From Chryseobacterium sp. MYb264 (lineage in GTDB: Bacteria > Bacteroidota > Bacteroidia > Flavobacteriales > Weeksellaceae), in contig NZ_CP142422.1 of assembly GCF_035974275.1 (NCBI RefSeq), positions 744,001 to 808,000 on the forward strand: 64,000 nucleotides of DNA, given 5' to 3'. Under the pieces are notes generated by a model, which worked only from the letters and a program-made list of their open reading frames with translations, was not told the origin of the DNA and ran no database searches. Shown here one piece after another: positions 43,165 to 52,974 of the stretch. Each line of letters opens with the position of its first letter. Position 1 is the stretch's first letter. The position numbers and the translations under genes were made by a program.

Positions 43165-45864
43165 TTAATGAGAAAAAGTTTTCATATTTTCTATAAAATT
43201 CATCTCTGGGTTCAAAATTTCCAAAATGAGATTTTTAACAGACTCCATTGCATTATCAATGGTTCCTTTTTCGAATTGCAGAGAGACTACCCCTTTTCGG
43301 GCTTCGGCAAAACTCCAGATTCCTGTTTCTACAGGCAATCCCCAAAATTCAGGTAAGCTTTGAATGACATATTGGTAAATGCACAACTGTAAAGCCTGCT
43401 TTCTGTCCCCATTGTGAAAATAGTCTGCTTCGTTTTCCGCATCGATTTTAACGATTAGATTTTTAATTTTCGCTGTTTTGTAGTCGATAATTCTGACGGT
43501 TCCGTTAAGCTTATCAATTCTGTCTATATATCCTAAAAAGGAAACTTTGTCTTTCGTTGCTTCATCCAAGTAAAAATCTACATTTTCAAACTTTCTTTCA
43601 ATATCAACAATCTCTAATTTATTACCGCTTTTCACCAGTTCAAGATCATGATTAAGAATGTTTTCTATCACCTTTTTGGCGATGGCCTTATGAATGAAAT
43701 TCATTCCTTTTTCATAGAATTCTGGCTGATGTTTCAACTTTTCTATCGCAATATCAATGTACTTGTCAATGGCTTTAATTGATTCTTTTAAATCACTTTC
43801 TTTTAAAACCTTACCTTTTAAAGCATCATAGATTTCCTGAAGTGAGTAATGAACGAGGTTTCCATAGTTCCTTACCGATAATTCTTCTTCGATTTCATCG
43901 GTTTCTGAAGTTTTTAGGATCTTGGAAAGATAAAAATCTATCGGATTATAAAGATAACTTGTAAGATGGGATGCCGACACCTTTTCTTTCCATCGGATTA
44001 ACTGCTGAAGAACGATATCAGTCTTCGAAATCTCAATAGGTTCTGTAATAATAGGCTCTGAAGAATTTTCAATGATTAAATGTTCAATCTTATGAGCGCT
44101 TTCCATCTCAATCTGGGTGATAAATCTGCTTCTCTCCCCTGTATTTACTCCGGAACTTAAAGCATTGAACAGGAGATGAACATTCTCCGCATCCTGAATC
44201 AACCGATAAAAATGGTAGGCATAAATCCCGTCATTTTCCAAAAATGTATGAAGGTTAAAAAACCTGCGGATATCAAAGGGAATATAGGTATTCTGTGAAT
44301 TTCCCAAAGGCAGTTTACCCTCATTAACAGAAAGTAAAATTACATTTTCAAAATTCAGAAGACGGGTCTCCAGCAGCCCCATAATTTGAAGACCTCTGAG
44401 GGGCTCTCCCTGAAAATCAATACTCTCAGAATTGATATGTTGGTTGATCAGAACTTCCAGTGTTTCCATCTTTATCTCAAAACGATAGGGCGAAAGCTGA
44501 TTTTTAATGATTCTGAAAGCATTCTCGAAATGCGAAATATTTTCATACTGAATATCATCGATATCAAACCATTTGATCTTTTGACAGTAATCGATCAGCT
44601 GATCCAGATATTCACTTACAGAAAAAGCATTTTGTAATAATCCGTAATATGACAATTCTCCCAATAGCTCCTGCAGGAGTTTTCTGGAAATGTAGACGAT
44701 ATTTCTTTCCTCAATTTTTGTTTTGAAACCTGCAATAATGATTTCATCTTCAGCAGACTTTGGCAGCTCCTCAAGAATCGGAAACAAATCTCTGTAATAG
44801 TAAGACGATTTATTTTTCTCTAACTGCTTCTGAAGATAAAACAGTTGCTTTACCGCATTGGAGAAAGAAAGGTTTTTCAATGGAAAACCCATGGTAATAT
44901 TCAAATTTTCGACCGCATGCATCACATCAAGACTTGCGGGAAGTAAATTTTCATCCAGTAAAACCAGCGCTGTATTCGAAAAAGTTTTATTTTCTATTTG
45001 TTTAAATATTTCCGGTAAAATTTTAGTTTGCGTGATATTTCCGGAAACTTCATATATCTTGATATTTTTAGGTTGATTGAAATCATCTTCAATCCAGTTA
45101 AATTCACGGTCTTCGGTAAATTCTTTCCATGTTTTATGATTTCTCAAAAACTTACCGGCTTCCTGTCTTTCGTCATCAAAATAATAACGGTCCGCCTGAA
45201 AAAAACACTGCCCTTTATTATACTGCAGGAGGCTTCTTACCAGCTTTTCCTCAACAGGAGTAAATGCATTAAATCCACAGAAAACAAATTGCTCAGACGT
45301 ATTTTTAGCAAAAAGATCAATACCGGCCTTTGCCGTTTCATGAATCATTCCTGAAGTCGCCCAGTTCTTTTCACTCAGCTTCTGTTTTAAAGTAGGCAGG
45401 AAAATGTTCATGTTTTTCCAGAAATTAAGAAATTTTTTTCTCGGCAATTCATCGTCATCACCTAAATCCTGAGCCCATTCTTTAATACGTTCCTCATCAA
45501 ACATATATTGAAGAACTGCCTGGTCGCTGTCTGAAAATTTTAAAATATCATCCCAGTCCTTTTGTAAAGTAGGGAACCATTTTAGAAAATCGGCAAAATC
45601 ATCATTCGGAATAAGGTTAAGACTTCTGTAAACGTCAAAGGCAAAAAGCCACAAAGAAATTCCCTGAATAGGCTGTTTATCAGCTATTTTATCAATCAGT
45701 TCCTCTACAGTGACAAAGTTAGGCAAAAAGCCGGAATACTTATTTTCTTCCAGAATCTGACGAATAAAAACAATGGGTCTTTTTCCGGGTAAAACGATGT
45801 TGAACGCGGAGAGATCTGTATTTTGTGCGAGTAATTCGCGGATGATTTTATTGAGGAATTTCAA
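43165..45864 (-). CDS. PD-(D/E)XK nuclease, AddB-like DNA repair protein
   Basis: An 899-residue protein. The N-terminal two thirds are an inactive-helicase-like part (start NIVLPGKRPIVFIRQIL, where a true Walker A would have GKT), as in AddB. The C-terminal 250 residues form a RecB-type nuclease: NYGNLVHYSLQEIYD, then GYIDRID and RIIDYKTAKIKN near 780-800, with the catalytic Asp and Lys. It should process double-strand breaks with an AddA helicase-nuclease that is not in this window. The start overlaps the DUF922 gene by four bases. Confidence 0.85.
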   Translation of the reverse strand: MKFLNKIIRELLAQNTDLSAFNIVLPGKRPIVFIRQILEENKYSGFLPNFVTVEELIDKIADKQPIQGISLWLFAFDVYRSLNLIPNDDFADFLKWFPTLQKDWDDILKFSDSDQAVLQYMFDEERIKEWAQDLGDDDELPRKKFLNFWKNMNIFLPTLKQKLSEKNWATSGMIHETAKAGIDLFAKNTSEQFVFCGFNAFTPVEEKLVRSLLQYNKGQCFFQADRYYFDDERQEAGKFLRNHKTWKEFTEDREFNWIEDDFNQPKNIKIYEVSGNITQTKILPEIFKQIENKTFSNTALVLLDENLLPASLDVMHAVENLNITMGFPLKNLSFSNAVKQLFYLQKQLEKNKSSYYYRDLFPILEELPKSAEDEIIIAGFKTKIEERNIVYISRKLLQELLGELSYYGLLQNAFSVSEYLDQLIDYCQKIKWFDIDDIQYENISHFENAFRIIKNQLSPYRFEIKMETLEVLINQHINSESIDFQGEPLRGLQIMGLLETRLLNFENVILLSVNEGKLPLGNSQNTYIPFDIRRFFNLHTFLENDGIYAYHFYRLIQDAENVHLLFNALSSGVNTGERSRFITQIEMESAHKIEHLIIENSSEPIITEPIEISKTDIVLQQLIRWKEKVSASHLTSYLYNPIDFYLSKILKTSETDEIEEELSVRNYGNLVHYSLQEIYDALKGKVLKESDLKESIKAIDKYIDIAIEKLKHQPEFYEKGMNFIHKAIAKKVIENILNHDLELVKSGNKLEIVDIERKFENVDFYLDEATKDKVSFLGYIDRIDKLNGTVRIIDYKTAKIKNLIVKIDAENEADYFHNGDRKQALQLCIYQYVIQSLPEFWGLPVETGIWSFAEARKGVVSLQFEKGTIDNAMESVKNLILEILNPEMNFIENMKTFSH

Positions 45865-46391
45865 GAGGTTTTAAAGCTGTTTAAATTTTCTAATTCGTCT
45901 GAAATGATTTGGTTGTATTGAGCCTGTTTTTCTTTATTTACTCCGTGTTGGGTTTCCTTATCGTAAAGAATCTGAAAATTCTGGTAATCTTTTAATGTTT
46001 TGATATAAATTGCCTGAAAATATTTATTGAATTCTCCAGAGGTTCTCACCTTTTCCGAAACTTGTTTTCTTAATTTTCTGGCAAAAATTTCAGCGATATC
46101 AAAGTGTTTTTGTTCATGAACCAAAACATAATCTGTAATACGCTTCGTATCTTTCCACGATTTATCTTCATTAAAAACAGATTGTATCGTTAATTTTACA
46201 GGCACTTTGGGATCTGAAGACTTTACAACTTCGTATTGAATTCCACAGTTGGTATAGGCAACCACATTTGCTCCGCCACGACGGTTAACCGTACTTTTAA
46301 AATTATCCCAAACCAGTTTTTTATTTTCATTCCAGGGGATCTTCTGACAAAAAAGAGAAGTTGAGAGAAGTAAAAATGCTAAAAACTTCAA
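45861..46391 (-). CDS. DUF922 family secreted protein, putative zinc protease
   Basis: A 176-residue exported protein (signal peptide MKFLAFLLLSTSLFCQ). The motif VHEQKHFDIAEIFARKL (about residues 90-106) is the HExxH-like HEQKHF site of DUF922 predicted metalloproteases; the N-terminal LVWDNFKSTVN block is also typical. Between the lipoprotein gene (2-base gap) and the AddB-like gene (4-base overlap), so probably one operon. Confidence 0.82.
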   Translation of the reverse strand: MKFLAFLLLSTSLFCQKIPWNENKKLVWDNFKSTVNRRGGANVVAYTNCGIQYEVVKSSDPKVPVKLTIQSVFNEDKSWKDTKRITDYVLVHEQKHFDIAEIFARKLRKQVSEKVRTSGEFNKYFQAIYIKTLKDYQNFQILYDKETQHGVNKEKQAQYNQIISDELENLNSFKTS

Positions 46392-46393
46392 TA

Positions 46394-46810
46394 TTAAAGA
46401 GGTTTAACGATAATCGTTCTCGTAATCCAGTTATCTCCACCTGCCCAAAACTTGAACGTATACGTTCCCGCTTCCTGAGGACTGAAATTAATCTGCCCCG
46501 ATGCAGCATGGTTATTTGTCCCGCAGATTCCGGTGGTAATATATTTATAAGAAGTTACCGTTCTCGTTAAATTTTCACCATTTACATAATCGTATCCGTA
46601 AAATCCCTCACACATGGAACCGTAGGTTGAAAAGGTCTTGATAGCCTGAACCCCCAGAACATCCATGGTATCTTTAGGAATATTCACACTGTCAATTTTT
46701 ATTTTTTCCACTGCTTTCACCGTTTCATAATTTTCATCATCATCATTACAGGATGCAGCTATAAAACCTAAAATCAGCGCAGAAAATCCAATATTGAGAA
46801 ACTTTTTCAT
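46394..46810 (-). CDS. Hypothetical lipoprotein
   Basis: A 138-residue lipoprotein, lipobox FIAASC then an acidic stretch DDDENYE. The C-terminal SPQEAGTYTFKFWAGGDNWITRTIIVK looks like one Ig-like beta domain; two cysteines (in MCEGF and GICGT) may form a disulfide. No function assigned. First gene of the group with DUF922 and the AddB-like nuclease. Confidence 0.72.
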   Translation of the reverse strand: MKKFLNIGFSALILGFIAASCNDDDENYETVKAVEKIKIDSVNIPKDTMDVLGVQAIKTFSTYGSMCEGFYGYDYVNGENLTRTVTSYKYITTGICGTNNHAASGQINFSPQEAGTYTFKFWAGGDNWITRTIIVKPL

Positions 46811-46874
46811 AATACAAATATTTTAAATCTCTTATACTTATTTTTAACAAAACTAATTCTTAATTTATGCTAAA

Positions 46875-47510
46875 TTAAGAATTAAAATTGCCTTTTGATA
46901 AATAAACCACTTTTTTGGTGTCATAAAATTCTTCATCAAAATAGCTTTTCAGGTTAAAGATTTCACATTTCAGTCCGGCAAGCTCTTCAGCTAAATCTCC
47001 GCCTTTTAAGTATAAAATACCATTGTGCTTCGGGTTAAACTGCTCTTTTTCAAACTTGCCTTTTAGCCATCTTAAAAATTCCGGCATCTGCGTTACGGCA
47101 CGGCTTACTACAAAATGGAATTTTTCCTTTAATTTTTCCGCTCTTCCGTGAATGGCCGTTACGTTTGTTAATCCCACTCCTTCGGCCACTGCATTCACAA
47201 CTGTAATTTTCTTTCCAATAGAATCAATTAAAGTAAATTGTACTTCCGGAAATAAAATCGCCAAAGGAATTCCCGGAAATCCACCGCCCGTTCCAATGTC
47301 CAATACTTTTGTTCCCGGCGCAAATTCCATCACTTTTGCAACTCCAAGAGAATGCAAAATATGTTTTTCGTACAGAGATTCCATATCTTTTCTGGAAATC
47401 ACATTAATCTTTTCATTCCATTCATTGTATAAAGTTTCCAGTTTTGAAAACTGTTCAAGCTGGTTTTCGGTAAGATTCGGAAAGTATTTTAATAGTAACG
47501 TTGTAGACAT
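46875..47510 (-). CDS. rsmG: 16S rRNA (guanine527-N7)-methyltransferase
   Basis: About 211 residues of the RsmG family, which methylates G527 of 16S rRNA with SAM. The SAM site is VLDIGTGGGFPGIPLAI and the following LIDSIGKK; NEKINVISRKDMESLYEKHILHSL at the N-terminus is typical. The frame is open from 47558, but the ATG at 47510 fits the family start (MSTTLLLKYF) and is preceded by a good promoter. Confidence 0.95.
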   Translation of the reverse strand: MSTTLLLKYFPNLTENQLEQFSKLETLYNEWNEKINVISRKDMESLYEKHILHSLGVAKVMEFAPGTKVLDIGTGGGFPGIPLAILFPEVQFTLIDSIGKKITVVNAVAEGVGLTNVTAIHGRAEKLKEKFHFVVSRAVTQMPEFLRWLKGKFEKEQFNPKHNGILYLKGGDLAEELAGLKCEIFNLKSYFDEEFYDTKKVVYLSKGNFNS

Positions 47511-47528
47511 CTGAATTATTATAAAACG

Positions 47529-47558
47529 CAAAAATAAGTTTTTATTCGCTTTATTCAA
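47529..47558 (-). promoter_or_regulatory. Promoter of rsmG
   Basis: On the minus strand TTG (47558-47556), 19 bases, then TATTTTTG (47536-47529), 18 bases before the rsmG start. This matches the Bacteroidota sigma consensus exactly and supports the shorter start. Confidence 0.75.
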
Positions 47559-47573
47559 ACTGGAAAGCCGTAA

Positions 47574-47599
47574 ATAAAAAAGACTGTCCGAAGACAGCC
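47574..47599 (-). terminator. Terminator of the GLPGLI gene
   Basis: On the minus strand GGCTGTC-TTCG-GACAGTC (47599-47582), a stem with a UUCG tetraloop, followed by six T. Confidence 0.9.
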
Positions 47600-47606
47600 G
47601 TATGAT

Positions 47607-48437
47607 TTATTGAATATCCTTCTCAATCGGATTGTTTGTTCTCTGTAATTTTTTGGACAGTGCTGCATCGAAATCTTTCGATTTTTTTAATTCATTCATG
47701 TTGAACGTCCCGATAAATCCGTCTTTCAGATGAATTCCAATCGTGTCGTCCTTCGAATTCATATTCAGAGATTCTATATCGTCATTGATATTTCCCGAAT
47801 CGTTGGCAAGATATTTTTTATAATCTTTATAAGTCAGCAACTTGGTATTTTTAGGTACGAAAGAAAATATATTTTTCACTTTTTTAATCTGAATCAAATT
47901 AAATTCATGATCAGAATTTGTATCTTTCATTTTAACAATCAGCCCCGGAAGGCCTGTAAACTTATAAGGTCCGTCACTAATCGGATAGTCTTTGCTAAAC
48001 CATGCTTCCCAGTTTCTTCCTTTATAAAAAGTGGTTGCTTTTTGGCAATTTAGAGTATTTATGGTAGAAAATTCCTTTTTTATTTCCCATTTCGGAATAT
48101 CAGAATCAGGAATCATAAGTTGGACATTTTTATATTTATCATAAAAATTCATCCTCTTTTTAGCATAATCTTTCTCAATAATATAGCCCAGATTCCTGTC
48201 ATATTTTTTCGACGTTAATAACTGACCGTAATTCTGATCTGCACGATACGTAGAATCCCGCTCATATTTCACTGCATTATAAAAAAACGATTGTTTTCCG
48301 TCTGAATCAAGATTCATAAAGTCGGTAATCAGAGAATCATTTTTACTGATATCAGGTTTCATTTTGTATTCGTAGACAAAGCGATAATTCTGAGCAGAGA
48401 AAAAAGAGGCCAAAAGAAAGAATAAAAGTCTGTACAT
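47607..48437 (-). CDS. GLPGLI family protein
   Basis: A 276-residue secreted protein with signal peptide MYRLLFFLLASFFSAQ. The name-giving motif GLPGLIVKMKD lies near residues 165-175, preceded by GRNWEAWFSKDYPISDGPYKF. This family is special to Bacteroidota and its function is unknown; it is thought to be exported. Stands alone between its own promoter and terminator. Confidence 0.92.
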   Translation of the reverse strand: MYRLLFFLLASFFSAQNYRFVYEYKMKPDISKNDSLITDFMNLDSDGKQSFFYNAVKYERDSTYRADQNYGQLLTSKKYDRNLGYIIEKDYAKKRMNFYDKYKNVQLMIPDSDIPKWEIKKEFSTINTLNCQKATTFYKGRNWEAWFSKDYPISDGPYKFTGLPGLIVKMKDTNSDHEFNLIQIKKVKNIFSFVPKNTKLLTYKDYKKYLANDSGNINDDIESLNMNSKDDTIGIHLKDGFIGTFNMNELKKSKDFDAALSKKLQRTNNPIEKDIQ

Positions 48438-48463
48438 GTTTTTTAGTCATTATTAGTTCTTTT

Positions 48464-48493
48464 CAAAAATAACAATAAGATATTTCTCAGCAA
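48464..48493 (-). promoter_or_regulatory. Promoter of the GLPGLI gene
   Basis: On the minus strand TTG (48493-48491), 19 bases, then TATTTTTG (48471-48464), with a 26-base leader before the ATG. Confidence 0.7.
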
Positions 48494-48540
48494 TACAGAA
48501 TTAAGCTTTAGATTATATTAAAATTGATATTTTTTTATTA

Positions 48541-48548
48541 TATATTTG
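48541..48548 (+). promoter_or_regulatory. Promoter -7 element of the aminotransferase gene
   Basis: Exact TATATTTG, 28 bases before the ATG. The nearest TTG (48524-48526) is only 14 bases upstream, so the -33 box is uncertain. Confidence 0.5.
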
Positions 48549-48576
48549 TTCGAAAAGCAAAAAAAGACGATATATA

Positions 48577-49770
48577 ATGAATAAACTTTCAGACAGAGTC
48601 AACAGACTGGGGTACTCTCAAACTTTCGTGATGTCTAACAAAGCCAGAGAAATGAAGGCTAACGGAATCAATGTCATCAGCTTAACACTTGGAGAACCTG
48701 ATTTTGACGTTCCCGATAATATTAAAAAGGCCGCCTTTGATGCCATTAACGAAAACTACAGTCACTACTCTCCTGTTCCGGGATTTTTAGAACTTCGCCA
48801 GGCAATTGTCAACAAACTTAAAAGAGATAATAATTTAGAATACAAGCCTTCTCAAATCTGTGTTGCGAACGGTGCTAAACAGTCTATTATTAATGTCTTG
48901 GCAGCCCTTGTGAATGATGGTGATGAAGTCATTCTTCCAAATCCTTATTGGGTAAGTTACGATGAAATGGTGAAAATGATGGGTGGAAATTCTGTAATGC
49001 TTCCTACATCTTACGTCACTGATTTTAAAATAACAGCGGAACAGCTGGAAGAAGCTATTACCGATAAAACAAAAGCGGTCCTTTTCAGCTCGCCATGCAA
49101 TCCTTCAGGCGGATATTATACCTATGATGAGTTGCAGTCAATCGCTAAAGTAGTGGCGAAGTATCCTCACGTAACAATAATTTCAGACGAGATCTACGAG
49201 TATATTAACTACGAGACCAAAACAACTTCTATTGCGCAATTTCCTGAAGTATACGAGCAAACTGCGGTCATCAACGGAATGTCTAAAGCATTTGCCATGA
49301 CAGGATGGAGAATTGGATATTCAGCATGCCCGCAGTGGTTGGCTGAAGCGTGTGAAAAAGTTCAGGGACAAATGACCAGCGGCGCAAATACCGTTGCACA
49401 AAGAGCTTCTATTGTTGCTTTAAATACAGATCCTTCAGAGTATAAATACATGATCGACGCTTTCAAAGTAAGAAGAGATCTTGTGTATGATCTGATGAAA
49501 GAAATTCCGGGGTTTAAAGTGCTTTTACCAAAAGCTGCTTTCTATTTCTTCCCTGATATTTCTCATTATATCGGTAAAACATTAGACGGAACAGAAATTA
49601 AAGATTCTGATGATTTCGCGATGTTCCTTCTTGAGCATGCTCATGTAGGCTGCGTAGGAGGTGTCTCTTTCGGAAGCCCGGAATGTATCCGATTTTCCTA
49701 TGCAGCTTCAGAAGAGGAATTGAGAGAAGCGATGAGAAGAATTAAAGAGTTATTGGATAAATTTAACTAG
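48577..49770 (+). CDS. aspC: Class I aminotransferase, aspartate aminotransferase type
   Basis: A 397-residue PLP aminotransferase of subgroup Ib. Substrate and cofactor blocks are LGEPDFDVPDNIKKAA, VANGAKQSIINV, PNPYWVSYDEM, SPCNPSGGYYT, SDEIYEYINY and the lysine in GMSKAFAMTGWRIGY (near residue 235); the C-terminal RFSYA arginine binds the alpha-carboxylate. It should transfer the amino group between aspartate and 2-oxoglutarate; broader or prephenate activity is possible. The M16 gene follows after 33 bases. Confidence 0.9.
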   Translation: MNKLSDRVNRLGYSQTFVMSNKAREMKANGINVISLTLGEPDFDVPDNIKKAAFDAINENYSHYSPVPGFLELRQAIVNKLKRDNNLEYKPSQICVANGAKQSIINVLAALVNDGDEVILPNPYWVSYDEMVKMMGGNSVMLPTSYVTDFKITAEQLEEAITDKTKAVLFSSPCNPSGGYYTYDELQSIAKVVAKYPHVTIISDEIYEYINYETKTTSIAQFPEVYEQTAVINGMSKAFAMTGWRIGYSACPQWLAEACEKVQGQMTSGANTVAQRASIVALNTDPSEYKYMIDAFKVRRDLVYDLMKEIPGFKVLLPKAAFYFFPDISHYIGKTLDGTEIKDSDDFAMFLLEHAHVGCVGGVSFGSPECIRFSYAASEEELREAMRRIKELLDKFN

Positions 49771-49803
49771 ACGAAACAATCAAAACTTAACATGAATTAA
49801 AGA

Positions 49804-52743
49804 ATGAACTTTTTAAAGAAACTCACCATTGCTACAAGCATTGCTGCAGCAAGCTATTGCGGATATGCTTACGGGCAGGATTTCCAGTGGAAAGAAGCAC
49901 AATCCAACGGTTATACTTATAAATATGTTACCAATGACCCCACTTCAGCGAGATATTATACACTGAAAAACGGTTTAACGGTTATTTTAAGTCCGACAAA
50001 AAAAGAACCTAGGATTCAGACTTTTATTGCTACAAAAGCAGGAAGTAAGACCGATCCGGCAGATCACACCGGTTTGGCGCATTATCTTGAGCATATGCTC
50101 TTCAAAGGGACTGATAAATTCGGTTCCAAGGACTGGTCTAAAGAAAAGCCTCTTTTAGATAAGATCGATGGTCTTTACGAGAAATATAACTCCACCAAAG
50201 ACGAAGCGAAAAGAAAGGAAATCTATAAGGAAATCGATAAAGTTTCAGGAGAAGCTGCAAAATATGCCATCGCCAATGAGTACGACAAAATGCTGACAGG
50301 AATGGGGGCAGACGGCACGAATGCTTTTACTTCATTCGAACAGACCGTTTATACCGAAGATATCCCGGCAAATGCTACCGATAAGTTTTTAGCTGTTCAG
50401 GCAGAAAGATTCAGACAGCCGATTTTAAGACTTTTCCATACCGAACTGGAAGCTGTTTATGAAGAAAAAAACAGAGGTCTGGATAACGATGGAAGCAAAG
50501 TAATAGAATCTATGTTTGCCGCGATGTTCCCTAATAACAATTATGGAAAGCAGACGACCATCGGGACGATTGAACATTTAAAAAATCCTTCGTTAAAGGC
50601 AATCAGAGAATATTTTAATAATTATTATGTTCCCAACAACATGGGAATTATTATGTCGGGAGATTTTAATCCTGATGAAATGATTGCAAAAATCGACAAG
50701 GATTTTGCTTACATGAAAAGTAAACCTGTCCCTGAATACAGGCCGGGTCAGGAAAGTGCGATCTCCTCTCCTATTATAAGAGAAGTTTCGGGGCCAACTC
50801 CTGAAAACATCATGATTGGCTTCAGATTTCCGGGAGCCTCCACAAAAGATGCAAGATTGCTGAACTTTGTTGGAAGCATGCTTACGAACGGACAGGCCGG
50901 ATTAATTGATCTTGATCTGGTTAAAAAGCAAAAATTACTAAGTGCCTATGCGTTCCCCTACGCCTTGAAGGACTACTCGGTACTTTTATTACAGGGTAAT
51001 CCTACGGAAGGGCAATCTCTGGATGAAGTAAAAACATTATTGCTTCAGGAAATCGATAAATTAAGAAAAGGTGAATTTTCAGATGAGTTGATTCAGTCGA
51101 TTGTTAATAACGAAAAGAAAAACGTCATTCAGAAGTATGAAAAATATACTTCCAGAGCCGAATCTTTAATGGATGAATTTACTTCTGAAGTCGATCACAA
51201 GACCCAGCTGGAATACATTGAGGAAATTTCAAAATTGACCAAGAAAGATATTATAGATTTTGCTTCAAAATATCTTAAAGACAACAATTATGTAGCTGTT
51301 TACAAGAGAAAGGGAGAAGATAAAAATATTGTTAAAGTAGACAAACCAGCCATCACACCAGTTTCTGTAAACAGAGACGACCAGTCTCCTTTCCTGAAAA
51401 AAATCGATGCTATGCCTGAAGCTCCTAATGCTCCGGTTTGGCTGAATTACGATCAGGATATTGCTAAAAATAAATTATCCGGTGTAGACGTTCTTTCTGT
51501 AAAAAATACAGACAATGAACTTTTCAGAATGTATTATCATTTTGATTCCGGAAAATGGAATAATAAAATACTTCCTTTAGCTGCAGAATATTTACAATAT
51601 TTAGGAACAAAGAGTAAATCCTCAGAAGACATCAGTAAAGAGTTTTACAAACTGGCTTCAAGCTTTAATGTAAGTGCTGGCAATGAAGAAACCTATGTAA
51701 GCATAGAAGGACTGAATGAAAACTTCGATAAAACGGCGGCACTGTTTGAAGATTTAATTAAAAACTGTGTTGCAGATCAAAATGCTTTAGATTCTTACAA
51801 AGCAAGATTAAAAAAAGCAAGAGCTAACGCAAAACAGAATAAAAGCGCAATCATGAGCGGATTGAGAAGTTATGCACAGTATGGCCCTCAAAACCCATTT
51901 AATAATGTTTTAAGCGACGCTGAACTGGATGCGTTGAAAGCTGAAGATTTAATTAATGTACTTCATGATTTGTTTAATTTTAAACATAAAGTCCTTTACT
52001 ACGGTCCAAAATCAGGAAATGAACTTACAGCGGCACTAACACCAATTCATAAGGTTTCAAATTCACTGAAAGAAATGCCGAAGTCTAAAACCTTTGCACA
52101 GATTCCAACGGACAAGAATAAGGTTTTGTTTGCGCATTATGACATGGTACAGGCCGAGGTATTCTGGGTAAGAAACAGTGATCCTTATAATGCGAGCATA
52201 ACGCCTACGGTTAATTTGTTCAATAATTATTTCGGTGGCGGAATGGGTTCTGTTGTTTTCCAGACGATCAGGGAATCGAAAGCTTTAGCCTATTCTACAT
52301 ATTCTTATTTTTCACTTCCAAGCAAAAAAGATGATAAGGATATGATTACAGCGTACGTTGGAACTCAGGCTGATAAATTCAATGAGTCTACAACGGCAAT
52401 GAACGAGCTATTAACAACCCTTCCAAAGTCTGATCAGCTGTTTGCAACTGCGAAAAGCGGGTTGAGAAAATCAATTGCAGCGGAAAGAATTACTCAGGAC
52501 GGTATCATCTTTAGCTATTTAAGAGCTCAAAAGCTTGGAAATAATTATGACATCAGAAAAAACACCTATGAGCAGGCTCCGAAATTAACATTTACAGACA
52601 TTAATAACTTCCATGATAAAGAGATGAAAGGTAAAAATTACACCTATTGTCTAGTAGCCTCTCAAGATAAGGTAGAAGAAGCCGATATGCAGAAGCTTGG
52701 AGAAGTAAAAAAACTTAATTTATCCGAAATTTTCGGGTATTAA
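49804..52743 (+). CDS. M16 family zinc protease, two-domain
   Basis: A 979-residue exported protease with a signal peptide ending near YAYGQ. The inverted zinc motif HYLEH (His93, Glu96, His97) and the distant ligand Glu in ELEAVYEEKNRGLDN (near 220) mark an active N-terminal M16 unit; a second, inactive M16-like half starts near residue 540 and carries the NNYFGGGMGSVVFQTIRESKALAYS block. It should break down peptides or signal-like fragments in the envelope. An insertion sequence sits in its terminator, 37 bases behind the stop. Confidence 0.92.
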   Translation: MNFLKKLTIATSIAAASYCGYAYGQDFQWKEAQSNGYTYKYVTNDPTSARYYTLKNGLTVILSPTKKEPRIQTFIATKAGSKTDPADHTGLAHYLEHMLFKGTDKFGSKDWSKEKPLLDKIDGLYEKYNSTKDEAKRKEIYKEIDKVSGEAAKYAIANEYDKMLTGMGADGTNAFTSFEQTVYTEDIPANATDKFLAVQAERFRQPILRLFHTELEAVYEEKNRGLDNDGSKVIESMFAAMFPNNNYGKQTTIGTIEHLKNPSLKAIREYFNNYYVPNNMGIIMSGDFNPDEMIAKIDKDFAYMKSKPVPEYRPGQESAISSPIIREVSGPTPENIMIGFRFPGASTKDARLLNFVGSMLTNGQAGLIDLDLVKKQKLLSAYAFPYALKDYSVLLLQGNPTEGQSLDEVKTLLLQEIDKLRKGEFSDELIQSIVNNEKKNVIQKYEKYTSRAESLMDEFTSEVDHKTQLEYIEEISKLTKKDIIDFASKYLKDNNYVAVYKRKGEDKNIVKVDKPAITPVSVNRDDQSPFLKKIDAMPEAPNAPVWLNYDQDIAKNKLSGVDVLSVKNTDNELFRMYYHFDSGKWNNKILPLAAEYLQYLGTKSKSSEDISKEFYKLASSFNVSAGNEETYVSIEGLNENFDKTAALFEDLIKNCVADQNALDSYKARLKKARANAKQNKSAIMSGLRSYAQYGPQNPFNNVLSDAELDALKAEDLINVLHDLFNFKHKVLYYGPKSGNELTAALTPIHKVSNSLKEMPKSKTFAQIPTDKNKVLFAHYDMVQAEVFWVRNSDPYNASITPTVNLFNNYFGGGMGSVVFQTIRESKALAYSTYSYFSLPSKKDDKDMITAYVGTQADKFNESTTAMNELLTTLPKSDQLFATAKSGLRKSIAAERITQDGIIFSYLRAQKLGNNYDIRKNTYEQAPKLTFTDINNFHDKEMKGKNYTYCLVASQDKVEEADMQKLGEVKKLNLSEIFGY

Positions 52744-52760
52744 CATGAAGATCAATTTCT

Positions 52761-52780
52761 AAAGACTGTCCTAAAAAGAC
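52761..52780 (+). terminator. Left half of the M16 terminator, split by the insertion sequence
   Basis: The 5' arm AAAGACTGTC (52761-52770) and the loop start CTAAAAAGAC lie on this side; the 3' arm GACAGTCTTT and nine T lie at 54529-54544 behind the element. Joined across one copy of the 8-bp repeat they give a perfect 10-bp stem with a 7-base loop and T-run, a complete rho-independent terminator. Confidence 0.85.
52773..52780. repeat. Target site duplication, left copy
   Basis: AAAAAGAC directly before the left inverted repeat; the identical right copy is at 54524-54531. Confidence 0.85.
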
Positions 52781-52843
52781 GAGGGCACTGAAAAACCCCG
52801 TTCATATAGAATTACCAATTGATTTGGATTTAGAATTAAGAGT

Positions 52844-52885
52844 TTATTACGAAAATTAAACCTTCGTAATAAGCTTTTTTTCTTT
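52844..52885 (+). terminator. Terminator inside the left end of the insertion sequence
   Basis: Perfect arms TTATTACGAA (52844-52853) and TTCGTAATAA (52863-52872), 9-base loop, then GC and a T-run on the plus strand. It stops transcripts arriving from the M16 gene before they run antisense through the transposase. Confidence 0.9.
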
Positions 52886-52974
52886 TTTTCAGTATCAAAT
52901 TTTTGAGGTTTAACGGGATTGATATTGCGCCACGCCTGCGATGTTTATAAAAGACGGAGTATAGATCGATTTCT